Shown: positions 1-10,068 of the stretch, piece by piece | Layout of the letters: each line of letters starts with the position of its first letter | Position numbering within the stretch: position 1 is the first letter of the stretch | Source of the DNA: Symbiodinium kawagutii | Lineage: Eukaryota > Sar > Dinophyceae > Suessiales > Symbiodiniaceae | Assembly: GCA_009767595.1 (NCBI GenBank) | Contig: VSDK01001140.1 | Span: 218,215 to 282,214, forward strand | Length of the DNA stretch: 64,000 nt | Reading direction: 5' to 3' | Notes under the pieces: model-generated | Database searches by the model: none | What the model saw: only the letters and a program-made list of their open reading frames with translations | Told to the model about the DNA's origin: nothing | Program-made: the position numbers and the translations under genes

Positions 1-299
1 ACAGATCATTGTTGGGCACTCAAATATCTTAATACTAAGCGTTGATCTATTATTTGACAATCAATTCTTCAATGCAAATCGTTGGCTAGCAATCATAATC
101 TCAGCCAAAGCACCTTGGCAAAAACCCATGTGATGTTCCTCACCACCAAGTTCTTGTCCTTTGCGCTCAGGTCTTTCCTGGAGATCCGGCAAAGAAGCCT
201 AAATCAGATTTCTGAATTTTCTGGATGTTTATCCCATTGTTTTGAAAAACATATTGTGAATATAGCTTCCACATGTTTCGGAACATTGCCAACCAACCG

Positions 300-530
300 A
301 CTAGGAAACAATCATTCTTGTGCTGCAGAAGAGTGTCTCTAGATTGTATCTGATGTCCCTCACATCAGCATCCGCCTGTCCATCTTCCTTGTCCACGCTG
401 CCAGCATCAGATTCATCACTTTGTTGCTTGACCTGGCCAGCATCCGCTGAATCACCATCCTCAGGTTTCAGCTCATCCTTCTCTTGCTTGGATTCCATTT
501 TCCTGCAAAAGTATGGAGAGAACATAGCTT
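300..530 (-). CDS. Acidic exon near the left edge (gene 1, 3'-most part seen)
   Basis: Open minus-strand stretch rich in Asp, Glu, Ser and Gln with only short hydrophobic runs, followed by a more ordinary segment (DVRDIRYNLETLF). It lies downstream, in minus-strand order, of a string of conserved exons, so I read it as a further exon of the gene that leaves the window on the left. No domain is recognised. The lower boundary is uncertain because no splice site was checked by transcript data. The low complexity means composition alone is weak evidence for coding. Confidence 0.4.
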
Positions 531-639
531 ACAAGGGAAGTTGGTAAGTTTTGGAATTCTACCATAAACATTGAACATCCATAAGCTTGTTGGGCTTCGA
601 AAATCCACCAGCTGCCCGAATTATATTATAATAACATTT

Positions 640-1040
640 TGATGGTTGCTTTCAGTCCTCGAAGAGCCACTCATTTGCGAAGCTCTGTTTGGATGTACCA
701 CCAAAGCAATCGAGTTCTTTTTGTACTGCGTGAGGAGATTTGCTATGGCAGTGATCAGAAAATCAAATTTCGATGCACCAAGGATGCCAGCAGTGGGGAG
801 GTTGACTAGCAACACAACCCCGTGGTCTTCAAAGCTTCGCGCCGAAGGTTCTTCGGCGATCGATTCCTGGATGAAGCTGGCCAAGGCTGGCAGAACAGTC
901 GAATCAGCGTCTGTGGATTTTCCTGAAAATAGACGCAGGCTTGAAGATAGGTAATCCTGCACCAGCTTCCACGCCTTCACANNNNNNNNNNGCATTCCTG
1001 AAGGGAGAACACTTTCAAATTCAGAGAGGGTCAATGACAA
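640..1040 (-). CDS. Conserved exon of gene 1, interrupted by a 10-base gap
   Basis: Minus-strand frame with normal protein composition: a helix-like segment (KAWKLVQDYLSSSLRLF), then a beta-rich segment (VVLLVNLPTAGILGAS) followed by a helix and strand (NSIALVVHPNR). The alternating strands resemble a Rossmann-like core, and I recall similar VLLxNLP segments in large dinoflagellate multi-exon proteins, but no named domain can be given. The run of N at 982-991 lies inside the exon, so the true length of the upstream part is unknown. It probably belongs to the same minus-strand gene as the exons up to 9 kb or beyond. Confidence 0.5.
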
Positions 1041-1456
1041 TGGTATCCGGGTATCCCATGACTTCTTGATGTTTCAACAAGACATGACGTTGTATCATTT
1101 TTTTCTATTTGCCAAGCATTTCTTTCCAAGAGGTTTAAGATTTTTGGACCCCCCTTAAAAAGGACCATTTTTGGGGGGGTCCAAATTTGTCATGAAATTG
1201 AAGGAAACATTTTCCATGTGCGTCATCCCTGAAACTTGATTTGGATTTAAGGCAGGGGTTTGATGTGCGCCGAAACCTCCCCCCAAACCTACACCCTGTC
1301 TCCTCGAGCTGGGCTACCAACTTGGCACGGCGTTTTGAGCTTTCTTTCTCGTTCCTGGGCAATGCGTGTCATCCCGAAATGCGGGATGTATCACAAACCC
1401 GTCATTATTGATCCGATTGTCCCAAGTTGGATGAATTAAAAAATGTTCCATCAAAG

Positions 1457-1640
1457 TCAGCTGTGGTTCATGATTTGCTCAGATTCAAAGAACACCTCAT
1501 CGGCCTTGAGCTGTTCCACCCAACAGTTGAATGCCGCGAGGAGAGATTTGTTCTGCGCGTTCTTGCTGACATCTTGCGCTTGCGTGATGAAGCTTTCCAG
1601 GCACTCTCCGCGTAGCTGCAGGGACAAGAGCTGATTGGCA
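1457..1640 (-). CDS. Helical exon of gene 1
   Basis: Open minus-strand segment of about 60 residues with amphipathic helix composition (LRGECLESFITQAQDV, then LLAAFNCWVEQLKADEVF). Codon usage and residue balance look coding, unlike the opposite strand. It sits between the exon at 640-1040 and the one near 2.8 kb, with intervening AT-rich sequence of intron type. No known domain. Exact splice sites not assigned. Confidence 0.45.
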
Positions 1641-2310
1641 ATTTTCAAATTAAACTACCCCCTGAAAACTTAAAGCGGATCACAACACATTTAGCCAAGT
1701 TACATTGAACTCCAAACTATAGTTTCTACAAAAAATTGTTTCCACTTTCAAAACTTTCAGCCTCGAGTACGAAGCTGATACGCTCCCAGTCAAATTCATC
1801 ACCGGCTTTGGCTAGGGTGCCCAAATCCACGTCTAAGCTCCTTAGTGAACTTCAACCGAAAAGGGATTGCAAGATATTGCAAGTTCTTGCATGTATGGCA
1901 TATCACATAATATTTATGTATATATTTATATTTGTTATATATATATATTGTATGTTTGACATTCTATGTTACGGTGTGTTTTAACATGCGATGTGTGTTG
2001 TCCCTCATATTCCTATTTTCCTGTTCTGTACAACAATTTAATCCAAACATCTAGCCTCAGCAGCCGCAAGTTTGGCATACCCAGAGTCAGCATCCCATTT
2101 GATTTGTTCAACTAGTTCATCATCAAGGCTATAGAAATTGACAGACCAAGAGAAAGTCCCCTGAGTTTTGGGGTATTTTTTTCAGTGTAAAGATTATATC
2201 CCGCTGGTCCTACAGCCCAATAATCGAATCCTTGGAGCAGGTCAGGTTGAAACATGGAAAGCGGAGGGCGATCAATGAAACTCACCGATCCAGGCTAAAC
2301 TTTGGAATGT

Positions 2311-2700
2311 CACGGGGTTTCTAGAAACCCAATGATAATTCCTTGGTCAAAATTGGTTTCGACGATCAAAGAATTTCCAGCATGTGTTTCCTAATGTCCC
2401 GGCTTCCTACCAGAACATCCGTATTATCACGGGGTTTCTGGAAACCCCATGAAATTTTCAAAGTCGGAAAGAACTCCCCAAAGTCATTTGGCCCAAGCCA
2501 AATCAAATCAGAATGTGTTCACGGGGTTTCTGGAAACCCAACGAAGACAATTTACAAACATTTGGCGCCAGCCAACTCAAATCAGAATGTTTTCACGGGG
2601 TTTCTGGAAACCCCACGAAAAAATCTACATAAATTTGGCCACAGCCAAATCCGTGCTCCGACCAATGATCAGAATCTTAAAACATTTGGCTCCAGCCAAA
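2311..2700. repeat. Intronic tandem array of two alternating palindromes (73-bp period)
   Basis: Two perfect or near-perfect hairpins alternate. One is CACGGGGTTTCTGGAAACCC, at about 2311, 2428, 2520 and 2594. The other is ATTTGGC, four bases, GCCAAAT, at 2487, 2560, 2633 and 2684. The second hairpin recurs with an exact spacing of 73 bases from 2487 to 2633. The shared spacer contains CAAATCAGAATGT. A lone copy of the first palindrome lies near 2873-2892. The array falls between gene 1 exons, so it is intronic if the gene model is right. Confidence 0.8.
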
Positions 2701-2734
2701 TCTACCTGTTGGCATGTTTCACAACCTAGCATCC

Positions 2735-2890
2735 CCTTCTGAAAGAGCTGGTTGTATTTTTCAAGCACCTCATTCGGGAAGTTGTCCTTCAATTTGGGCT
2801 GCAAGCAGAGCCAAATAGCGCAGATGTCAAAGATATGTTTTTCCTCGTCCATTTGCGCCAGTTTCTGCAGGGAGGTTTCTGGAAACCCCG
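2735..2890 (-). CDS. Conserved exon of gene 1
   Basis: Minus-strand segment reading KLAQMDEEKHIFDICAIW then LQPKLKDNFPNEVLEKYNQL, typical globular helical sequence with a Cys near the end. It is flanked by the palindromic repeat array on its downstream side. Probably one exon of the long minus-strand gene. Product unknown; boundaries approximate. Confidence 0.5.
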
Positions 2891-3218
2891 ACATGAAGGG
2901 CTGTTCCATGTTGTCTTATTTGAAGAATCATGTTTGTTGAACCGTTGCAGTCTCAGGGCCACTTTCATTTTTAAAGCAAAATAAGTGGAAAGCATCTTAG
3001 CACAAAGGAACATGGAAACTTGTTTGGGCATGCCCACAGTCCTTCGCTTTGGTAGTGCTTTCTTTCGTAACCTTTCGGCAGAAGTCCTGGGCAGGGCCCC
3101 AGCCTATCAATAAGATAATGAACAGGCGGGGGCAATCCAAGGGATATGAAAAAAAACATTGGTACCCAATATTTGGATGTAACCTATTATTCTAACCTAC
3201 CCCTTTTAAACAATAGAC

Positions 3219-3460
3219 TCACCAGTCCTGGATGATCCTCGTGGCCCACAGCATCGACAATTCTGGGGTGACCGTGAGAATCTCTTTCCATTGACGTTTT
3301 CCGGCATACTTTGCCATGTCAGCCCTCGCCGTGTTGTGAGGTACCCACCAATCGCCTTGCAGCACTTCAAGCGGGAGGCCTGCACGTGGCTGCCATGTGG
3401 GAAGGAAAGGTGGGTTATACAGCCTAGCCTGAAGATTCATGACGGAAGTTGTCGTAGTGG
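3219..3460 (-). CDS. Exon of gene 1 with WWVPHNTARADM segment
   Basis: Minus-strand frame of about 73 residues with Trp- and Pro-rich globular composition (LPLEVLQGDWWVPHNTAR, then GKRQWKEILTVTPELSMLW). No stop within the segment. The sequence immediately upstream on the minus strand changes frame, so an intron or a frame disruption near 3440-3460 is possible. No named family recognised. Confidence 0.5.
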
Positions 3461-3714
3461 GAATGGATCAAGGCGTGCAGCGCTTCTGGGGCTCGAAGCC
3501 TAGGCTGATGAAGAACCTAACATCTAATCGAACAAGGTTCCAATTGCCAACCATGTTGTTCCTAATAGCAGCCATTGGATTTTTCCCCCAAGATGCTCAC
3601 CACCCAAAATAGAATACAAACCTTCCCGGTGACATAAAATTCCATGTGGACCATATATTTTTTTTTTTAGTAGTAAAAATGTTGTAAACAAATTCAATAT
3701 CAGGCACATATTGT

Positions 3715-3915
3715 ATATCAGGCTCTTCTTCGCAGAATCGATGCGATGGTTTTTGTTGGTGGTCATCGAATTGTATTTCGCACAGAGGCTGCTGAGGTTG
3801 TCTTTCAAAGGGCGTGGCGCGTGCTTCTGCATGCGCTTCTCGATAGCAAGCGCTTCTTTCATGTGGCCAAGATAATCAATCGCTGACGGCTTTTGCTTTT
3901 CAGCTGTGACATGCC
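3715..3915 (-). CDS. Exon of gene 1, basic helical segment
   Basis: Minus-strand segment reading AIDYLGHMKEALAIEKRMQ followed by PRPLKDNLSSLCAKYNSM, ending near a short poly-A/T tract that looks intronic. Composition is that of a soluble helical protein. It lies in series with the neighbouring exons at 3.2 and 4.0 kb. Function not known. Confidence 0.5.
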
Positions 3916-4024
3916 CCAATCCTTAGATGTCCCAACTGAATAGATTTTGATAGCCATTTTGTGTGGGAAAAACAGGAGCAACCACAATTCTACAATGAGT
4001 GATTTTGATTGTTAATCAACTAAA

Positions 4025-4205
4025 ATGAATTTGATTGTTGATTCAAGCAAAGCACTCAAAGCATGGAGGTAGTGGTGAGATGGAACATCGAAGTGCTGGT
4101 ACGCACACCTGACATACCGAAAGCTCTGGATCATCCTGTCAACCAATGGATCCTGTAGCGCAGCTTCATCCAGTTCCTTGGTAGAGGGGGACACCAAACA
4201 CTGCC
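4025..4205 (-). CDS. Exon of gene 1
   Basis: Minus-strand segment reading STKELDEAALQDPLVDRMI then FRYVRCAYQHFDVPSHHYLH, ending in a Leu-rich helix. It is clean of stops and compositionally globular. Its partner exons lie at 3.7 and 4.3 kb. No domain name can be assigned. Confidence 0.5.
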
Positions 4206-4329
4206 AGCAACATTGACACCAAGAAAGACTACCAGTAAGTGACCTAAACACCGCACAATTCAACCAACCATCAGCAACATTTAAACTAATCTCAGGCATG
4301 CATCAAGTTCGTGCATGATTGCTACCAGT

Positions 4330-4505
4330 CCGAGCATGCTGAGAGCCTTGAGTTGGCCGTCTGTATATCCAACAGAGAACATAGCAATGTTGCGCGTGCC
4401 GTCTGCTCGTGGGAAGCGAATTTGTATTGCTTCTGACGCACTTCTGTACCCGCACATGAATTCGCGGATATGTGCACAGAATTGGGCATTTTGAGGAAAG
4501 ACTTA
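4330..4505 (-). CDS. Exon of gene 1 with FPRADGTRNIAMFSVGYTDGQ segment
   Basis: The minus strand encodes AQFCAHIREFMCGYRSASEA and then a beta-hairpin-like stretch (IQIRFPRADGTRN, IAMFSVGYTDGQLKALSML) without a stop. Frame and composition are convincingly coding. It is separated from the exon at 4640-4870 by an AT-rich stretch of about 130 bases, the size expected of an intron here. Product unknown. Confidence 0.6.
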
Positions 4506-4639
4506 GCGCACAGGCTGCCCAGGAAACATGGCGGGAGAGGTGGGAAACATTTAGAAAAATGAAAAAAGTTGGACAAAACTTGATTGGGAAAAACGTTAAA
4601 AGGACAATGAATCCAGTTTGACATTGAAAAAATGGATCA

Positions 4640-4870
4640 AGAGCCAAACCAAGCCATGTTACAACCATTTTTTGCCTCCGGACGAATGTCCAGGGCATGT
4701 AGCGGTAGCCACAGCTCTTGCATGCTCTCGCGGGGAACAAGAGTCAGCTCTGGTTTCTCATCTCCCCGGTAACGATCCACCACCAAGTGTTGACACGCCT
4801 CACAGAGTAAGTAGATTGGAGGATGAGGAATGTATGAGACTGTTTGATGAAGCTTCTGGATGAAGTATTG
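4640..4870 (-). CDS. Exon of gene 1 with CEACQHLVVDRYRGDEKP segment
   Basis: About 77 residues on the minus strand: LVLDSVGQYFIQKLHQTVSY, then a CxxC-H pair (CEACQHLVVDRYRGDEKP) that could bind zinc, then ELTLVPRESMQELWLPLHAL. I recall similar CxxCxH segments in dinoflagellate-expanded proteins but cannot name the domain. Neighbouring exons on both sides are in the same orientation. Confidence 0.6.
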
Positions 4871-4909
4871 GCCAACCGAATCCAGAACTAGCATGCAGTG
4901 CCCATTGTG

Positions 4910-5215
4910 CTATCTGCAAATGAGCACCTGCTTCAACGAAGTGAGATCATTGCCATACCTCTCAAAAATGTAGCTGCCAAAATTCTTATCCGAAACCACC
5001 TGAGATACAAGCAGCAGGTTGTGGATGGTCCCCCATGGTCCCCAAAACAAAATTGCATTGACATGCTGCAAACCATTAGTTGAGCCCTGAACCTTTTCAA
5101 AGTAGGCGTGGATTTTCCCCATGATCTCATTGCTCTCTAGTTCCATGGCCGGTTTCCGCAGAGTCTGAACACCAGAAAGTGCTCTCAGGAAGGGAGAGCT
5201 TGAACCCTCAATCAT
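4910..5215 (-). CDS. Exon of gene 1, about 100 residues
   Basis: Minus-strand frame open for about 100 residues: LESNEIMGKIHAYFEKVQGS, then AILFWGPWGTIHNLLLVSQV and SYIFERYGNDLTSLKQVL. The well-mixed composition and absence of stops support coding. The last residues towards 4910 may be intronic. Product unknown. Confidence 0.55.
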   Translation of the reverse strand: MIEGSSSPFLRALSGVQTLRKPAMELESNEIMGKIHAYFEKVQGSTNGLQHVNAILFWGPWGTIHNLLLVSQVVSDKNFGSYIFERYGNDLTSLKQVLICR

Positions 5216-5454
5216 GAAATGAAAGCACGATACGGCTGACCAAGATCAAATTTGCTGAGATCAATTCAAAATCACAAAACATGCAAAGATCAGGATCCAT
5301 TTTTTCCCCAACAACATCTGAAAGATGCCTGAGGCTCCACAACACGAAACGCGCAAAAGCGCTCACAGCCAAACACCCCTTGGCTGAGCAACCCTATGTT
5401 GCCAAGGAAATTGTTTATCCTCGGCCATGGTGAAAAACCACCTCTAAGCGGTGG

Positions 5455-5810
5455 GGCCTAGGGGGCGGTGGACGTGCACCTAATCTCATTTCAGATTCTC
5501 TTCTTGATGCTTGAGGGCCGGCAGCTACAAACTGCAGTTGAGCATAGGGCTGGCGTGGCCGCTGAGGGTCTACCAGCTTCTTGTAATACTGGATCGCTCG
5601 GTTCATGTGAGGGAAATCACGGCCAATTTGGTCAGCAAGTAGCATCAATTCGTCCACCCTAGATTGTTCCAATGACTGTTGGACCACCTCATCAGTTGTG
5701 TTGACTCGATTCCAAAAATTCTCAGTGGCACCCAATAGTGCTTGCGGCCAAATCAAAAGCGGGGGCTGGATCAGGCAGGTGTCTGACATGTGCCCCTTCA
5801 CCAACCCAAA
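5455..5810 (-). CDS. Exon(s) of gene 1, helical domain with Pro-rich tail
   Basis: The minus strand encodes LIQPPLLIWPQALLGATENF, then VNTTDEVVQQSLEQSRVDEL, LLADQIGRDFPHMNRAIQYY and a Pro/Arg-rich tail (RPPPPRPHR). The helical part lies a few exons downstream of the GHTHED exon, in the position where DUF7869-like proteins of dinoflagellates continue. The proline-rich end towards 5455 may be linker or already intron. Confidence 0.55.
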
Positions 5811-6367
5811 GATGTCTCGCCGATCTCCCTCTCCCCGCAACCTGCGAGGAACATTCTCTTCGGTCGCGATGCCGACGCCACCGTGAGGCATAGCTGGCCA
5901 GGAGGGCTGGGATGGGGGAAATTCATGGACCACTGGAAATGCTTAATAAGCATTGGTTGATGTATTGGATAAACAGCACTAGTATCAATGTTAATCAACC
6001 CTGCCTTCCCCGGGAAAGAAAGAGAACGACTGTGGCACTCTGCAATTGGTATCTCCATCACTCTTCCGAGAGCGGTAGCAATTGCGAAGGGTTGCAGAGG
6101 CTGGCATCATTTTGGTCCAATTCCGGATCTCAGTGCTCAAAGAAATTTAGTTGCAATTCAATCTGTTCAATGTATGATGATGGGCATCAAGGTATGATGA
6201 TGGGCATCAAGGGTGCATCCCAGATACGGAATCTATCAACTCTACCTCCAGCACCAGATTCTTCCTCTGAAAGACAGGGCCCAGTTTTCGAAGAATTGTC
6301 CTGGGGAGTGGGAGTTCTTGATGCCAGTAAGTAAACACTCATTGCCTCAACTCATAAACCATGAAAT

Positions 6368-6720
6368 CATAAGTTCCAAGAACCAGTCCTTTGGAGGTCT
6401 CTCGGAGTTTCAATGTTTGGCTCCGAGTTTAGACTTGATGTGATGAGAGAGAAGATGCCATCTGCACAGGGAACATGTTTAGACTTCAATGTATTCATAC
6501 ATATGCTCACAATTTCCCAACACACACAAATATTTGGAAGTGCCCGACCGATATCTTCATGTGTATGTCCGACAATCATATGCTGATGTGAGCATCCGAC
6601 GAAGTAGTTTGCTTGTGAAAGCAAACACTGCCACTTGCCCGTCCAAGAGTTGCGAACTTCTTTTGGGCAGTTATCTCCCTGAAGCCATAGCCTGAAGAGA
6701 ATTGGAGGACACTGTTTGGC
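6368..6720 (-). CDS. DUF7869-like transposase-type exons with GHTHED motif
   Basis: Two minus-strand exons. The first (about 6560-6720) reads LQGDNCPKEVRNSWTGKWQ, then LLSQANYFVGCSHQHMIVGH and HTHEDIG. The second (about 6368-6470) reads DGIFSLITSSLNSEPNIETP. The pattern DN ... NSW ... GHTHEDI(D) followed by a helix with FS is the signature I associate with the DUF7869 family, thought to be a transposon-related RNase H-like fold with acidic catalytic residues. An intron splits the motif right after HTHEDIG. The usual second Asp of HTHEDID must therefore come from the next exon, which begins with D. Family assignment from memory; catalytic role inferred. Confidence 0.7.
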
Positions 6721-6774
6721 TTGACCCAAATGAAGAGACTATTATATCAGAAACACACGAGCCCCCCAGCTAAG

Positions 6775-6855
6775 TTAAGAACTCGTATGGAAAGGTGCGG
6801 TTGGCTGCACGTGCCAGGCACCACGCTCGATCAATGGAACGCATGGCCTGCAGGA
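6775..6855 (-). CDS. Short exon upstream of the GHTHED exon
   Basis: The minus strand encodes AMRSIDRAWCLARAANRTFP followed by YEF. In DUF7869-like proteins a helix of this type (one long helix with RAW and AR) precedes the DN-containing strand, which here starts in the next exon at 6720. Small size fits the exon pattern of this gene. Confidence 0.55.
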   Translation of the reverse strand, partial: SCRPCVPLIERGAWHVQPTAPFHTSS

Positions 6856-6944
6856 GTGAGCGGGTGAGCATGATCCGAGTTTGGGAAAGTATGGGTTGGT
6901 ATATGATTCCATTCAAGCATGGTCAAGCTCCAATGTTTAAAAAG

Positions 6945-7060
6945 GCCAAGTATCAATTTCGATAGTCCAATTGGCCCCAGTGGGTAGCCCCTCGTCCCCA
7001 ATGAAGATGAAGACTCCATAGCCATGCACAATGACGCCAGTCAATGTCACAGAAGTACCT
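6945..7060 (-). CDS. DUF7869-like exon: GVIVHGYGVFIFIGDEGLPT
   Basis: Revealed only by reading across frame shadows: the minus strand from 7055 down encodes VTLTGVIVHGYGVFIFIGDE then GLPTGANWTIEI. The strand-turn-strand with a conserved DE and NWT fits the central beta-sheet of an RNase H-like core, directly before the helix at 6775-6855 and after the LDSFDKAK exon. A clean in-frame exon of about 35 codons. Confidence 0.65.
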
Positions 7061-7194
7061 CACATGTTGCAACCGGTGATTGATATATATTATTAACCAT
7101 AATCATTGAACCACATATTAGGCTTCCCGAAATTAAAACCAGAAAACATATCATGTAAAAATCGCTCATGAAACATCCTCAGGTAGAGTTGCGG

Positions 7195-7410
7195 TGAATG
7201 CTCTCATAGATTGGGCGCTTGGGCGTTCGCCCGAAGCTCCAACGAGGAAGGACTACTTTTGCCTTATCGAAGGAGTCCAAGATCATGACTAGCACGTCAT
7301 TTTGGCTCTTTGCTCGTTGCCGAGCCTGGTAATATACTTGTCGATCTTTGTACACCTGTGTATAGTGGCCCAGCAGCTGGTCCGATAGCTGAGCCAGCTT
7401 CGCAAAGTCC
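7195..7410 (-). CDS. DUF7869-like exon with MILDSFDKAKVVLPRW
   Basis: The minus strand from 7409 encodes DFAKLAQLSDQLLGHYTQVY, then KDRQVYYQARQRAKSQNDVL and VMILDSFDKAKVVLPRWSFG, followed by PKRPIYESIHRN. The segment VMILDSFDKAK is the first acidic strand expected of an RNase H-type fold (D at the strand end, then DK/DQAK). No stop occurs over about 72 codons. It is preceded by a CAG/TTAG-type acceptor and flanked by introns of 100-200 bases. Confidence 0.7.
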
Positions 7411-7569
7411 TAACTGAGAGGTCATTGTGATAGGACCCATGGTATCACCTTACAATTAACATGGCAACCAACCCCACAATGCCCCAAAAAAATGGTTGCT
7501 AATGAAGACTGGGAAGAATCATCTGTGCCCCGAATTTTGCTCCGAAGGGTACTGCAAGTTAGACAAATC

Positions 7570-7890
7570 TGATGATGCGTCCGTCGGTGGAACTTGACAC
7601 ATACCTTCCACTGTTGGATTACATTGAAGAATGTAGAACGTGAAGCCGGTGTCTCACCCCCAGCTTTGCAATACGCCTTGTACAATAAGAGCATGTTCAT
7701 CCAGCTTCCGTGCGGAAGTTCTTTCATAGGTAACCTGCATGGGTCATGGTTGCAGGAGATCTGCATCGTCGGGCCCAGAAGGCGGGAGTCAATGAGCCTG
7801 TCGAGAAGCTCTTGTCGAAGATCATCATCAGCAGCGCTAAGTACTGACTTCGATGCTATCCTCGATTTCATCCATGGGAAGGGTTGCAAA
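7570..7890 (-). CDS. DUF7869-like N-terminal exon with His/Cys cluster
   Basis: The minus strand reads SRIASKSVLSAADDDLRQEL, then HGSWMNMLLLYKAYCKAGGE, SRSTFFNVIQQWKVCVKFHR and RTHHQICLTCSTLRSKI. The STFFxVxxxW helix followed by F..RxxHxxCxxC is the zinc-binding lead-in I associate with this dinoflagellate family, just before the catalytic core exons. The exon may be divided; a GTATGT inside the W-K-V region could be an alternative donor, but the conserved residues run straight through it. Confidence 0.65.
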
Positions 7891-8229
7891 ATGATTCTTC
7901 TGAGTTGAGGGGTGGATTGATTTTCTTATTAGCTGTTGACAGGCTATTCTTTGACAAAAAGAATGCAAATGAATGTCATCAATTGGCATAGATTGTGCTG
8001 AGTCACGATGTGGGCATGGGTTCCGAAGCACTAAAATACATGTGAACCATGAATGCATTCACGGATGCACTCTTGATCGCTGGCGCTGAGCCAGGTCCTG
8101 AGAAGCCGCCAGCGTGTTATGTTGAGATCTTCCGAAAGTGTGGCTTCCGTCAAAAGACTCTAAAGAAAGAAGTTTGCATAATATGGAAAACAAAGTTTGA
8201 TTGAAACATATTGGAACAAATGCCACGCA

Positions 8230-8360
8230 AAGGTTCCACCAGCACTAGTGACAGTCCGGAGGTCCGTTCCCTTGAAAGACGATTTGCACCTCCTGACTCG
8301 GGATTTTCCAATCCCCAGCATGTATACCCACGCAGCTTTGCAGACAGGATGTCCTGTAAC
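8230..8360 (-). CDS. Exon with AWVYMLGIGKSRVRRC
   Basis: The minus strand encodes GHPVCKAAWVYMLGIGKSRV followed by RRCKSSFKGTDLRTVTSAGG. The pattern VCxxAWxxxxGxGKxRxxR matches a helix-turn-helix-like segment that I recall sitting between a Cys-rich block and the DUF7869-like core in dinoflagellate proteins. The order relative to its neighbours agrees with that layout. Confidence 0.65.
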
Positions 8361-8419
8361 AACATGCTGGCAGATTAGACCAAACAAACATGCATCTCTG
8401 AACAAATGACAAATGATTT

Positions 8420-8985
8420 TGTTTTGGGCAAACCCTTTCCTTGAATGTACCAATGCTTCCGTTTGTTTGCTCCAGCTTCGTGCTGCAGCGACCATAGAAG
8501 TGAGTCTTGTGCAGGTTTGCTCAAAAGCCAGAATGCCGCAACCACTTTGAGTAGCACACCCATGGGAATTCTGCAACGGCATGGACAAACTGGGTTTTGG
8601 ATGACATTAGCCACCCGTTCCTTTGAGCTCCCTGATCGAGCAAACACTGATTCATTGGGGTCTTTTGGTTTATCCATCATATCTTGCAAAGATTGCAGGC
8701 GCTCCCATGTCAAGTCCACGTGTCCAAAAGAACTAGAAGCCACACTGGATGAGCTCGTAGATTCATCAGCGGAACTCGATGAGAGATCTTCGGAGTTCCT
8801 CAATGCGCAGGGCGCAGGGTCTGAAAAGTGGAAACAACATGTTGGGTTCAAAGAGCCTTCTGTGAACCATAGCTTATGACTACCAGTATTCCGATGAACC
8901 GCCAAGACTGCAATAAAGTGACTGATCAGAACTCTCAGAGCTGGTGGGATCATATCGGCCAAGGCCAGCTTCTGGTTGATCTGAC
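8420..8985 (-). CDS. Cysteine-rich N-terminal block of the DUF7869-like gene
   Basis: Long minus-strand open segment: a first part with MSQINQKLALADMIPPALRV, a Ser-rich acidic linker (SSSSADESTSSSSVASSS), then VCPCRCRIPMGVLLKVVAAF, WLLSKPAQDSLLWSLQHEAG and NKRKHWYIQGKG. CxCxCR followed by FWxLxKxxQDxLLWxL and RKxWxxxG is a recurrent block preceding the VCxxAW exon in this family. The first part may instead belong to the end of the methyltransferase module upstream, so whether one or two genes are present is not settled. Confidence 0.65.
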
Positions 8986-9384
8986 TCATGGGAATCCCAC
9001 CGGCGTAACACTGGCATGGCAGGTGCGATGATGATGGGGCGAAAGCGGAAAGTAAGGTTTTTCTTAGTCAGGTTTATTCACCATTGTTCTTATGGTTGTG
9101 AAATAAATGTTGTTTCATCGTCTAATGTTGTCCATGTGTGTGTCATTAATAATGAGCAGGTTACATACTAGTGCTTCTAAACAGTAGCACTTTGACCCAG
9201 AAACATGTTCCCCCTCAGGCTGTAGAGCCAACGCGTCAAGCATCAGTTTCAGAATCACGAAAACTACATTGAATGGTCACCAAAGCTCACAGCGACATAA
9301 AGCACTGCATGCAAGGGCGCGAATTCTTTTAATTCCGAATTTGGGAAAACAGGGATGTTCATGGAAGTTCTATTTCAGCCATCC

Positions 9385-9491
9385 CATTCAACCACACATT
9401 TTAGTGGGTCTACACAAGATAGTGCGACGCACAAACCAGCCAGTGCACTGCGGACCGCCATAGCATTGCCAGCCAAGGAATGCAATACCTT
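9385..9491 (-). CDS. C5 cytosine methyltransferase, motif X exon (gene 1)
   Basis: The minus strand from 9491 reads VLHSLAGNAMAVRSALAGL. GNAM (plus-strand 9459-9470) matches motif X of C5 DNA methyltransferases, which closes the AdoMet pocket together with motif I. The exon follows an AAG acceptor and continues for a few residues (LCVALSCVDPLK) before the likely stop or intron. It completes the set of conserved motifs spread over the upstream exons. Confidence 0.7.
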
Positions 9492-9503
9492 AGCGTAAGC
9501 AAG

Positions 9504-10068
9504 TTAAAAGCCATTACAACCATCAGCAGGTTGACCATTGATTTCCCACGTGGCAATTCCATGATCTAAACATTTTCTATTCATCCAAGGAGCCTTGTCA
9601 GACGCCTCATTGAGGCCTGTCATCCGGTTGACCGGCAACCCCATAAGGAGTAATGCCTCCCTTCCCAGAAGGAATCGGGACCTGTCCTTGTCGTCCTTGA
9701 ACAGCATGAGGAACTTGCCATTTGGCCTGAGCCGAGTTGGAGCAATAAAGAATGAGTGAATGGAAATCTTGACCCTAACCTACCTATTTACCAAGTAACA
9801 TCTATGCCTTTTGATTGAGGGTCATTAATTATGCCGTTGGAAATCACTTAGCCCCACACGTAAGACAAGGTAGACGGTCATTGTGGGAAGCCACCATAGG
9901 CATACAATGTAGGCTCTGAGATACATTCAGGCACGCAATGTTGTTCTTATGGTGGTAGCAAAGGAGGTCCAGTGCGTGCATCTCCCTGGGAACAGCAACC
10001 AGCTCGGCAGCTTTGGGGTAAGATTTCCAGAAGAACTTGATGGCCTTCTTCAGGTTGACCTGCAACAA
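9504..10068 (-). CDS. C5 cytosine methyltransferase, target-recognition and motif IX exons
   Basis: Two minus-strand exons. About 9844-10068 reads VNLKKAIKFFWKSYPKAAEL, then PREMHALDLLCYHHKNNIAC and LNVSQSLHCMPMVAS. About 9595-9720 reads FLMLFKDDKDRSRFLLGREA followed by LLLMGLPVNRMTGLNEASDK. GREALLLMGLPV corresponds to the motif IX helix (R/P-REAARLQGFP in classical enzymes). The DVSQS-like segment fits the variable region between motifs VIII and IX. Together they form the small domain that binds target DNA. The intron between them spans about 9720-9840. Confidence 0.65.
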
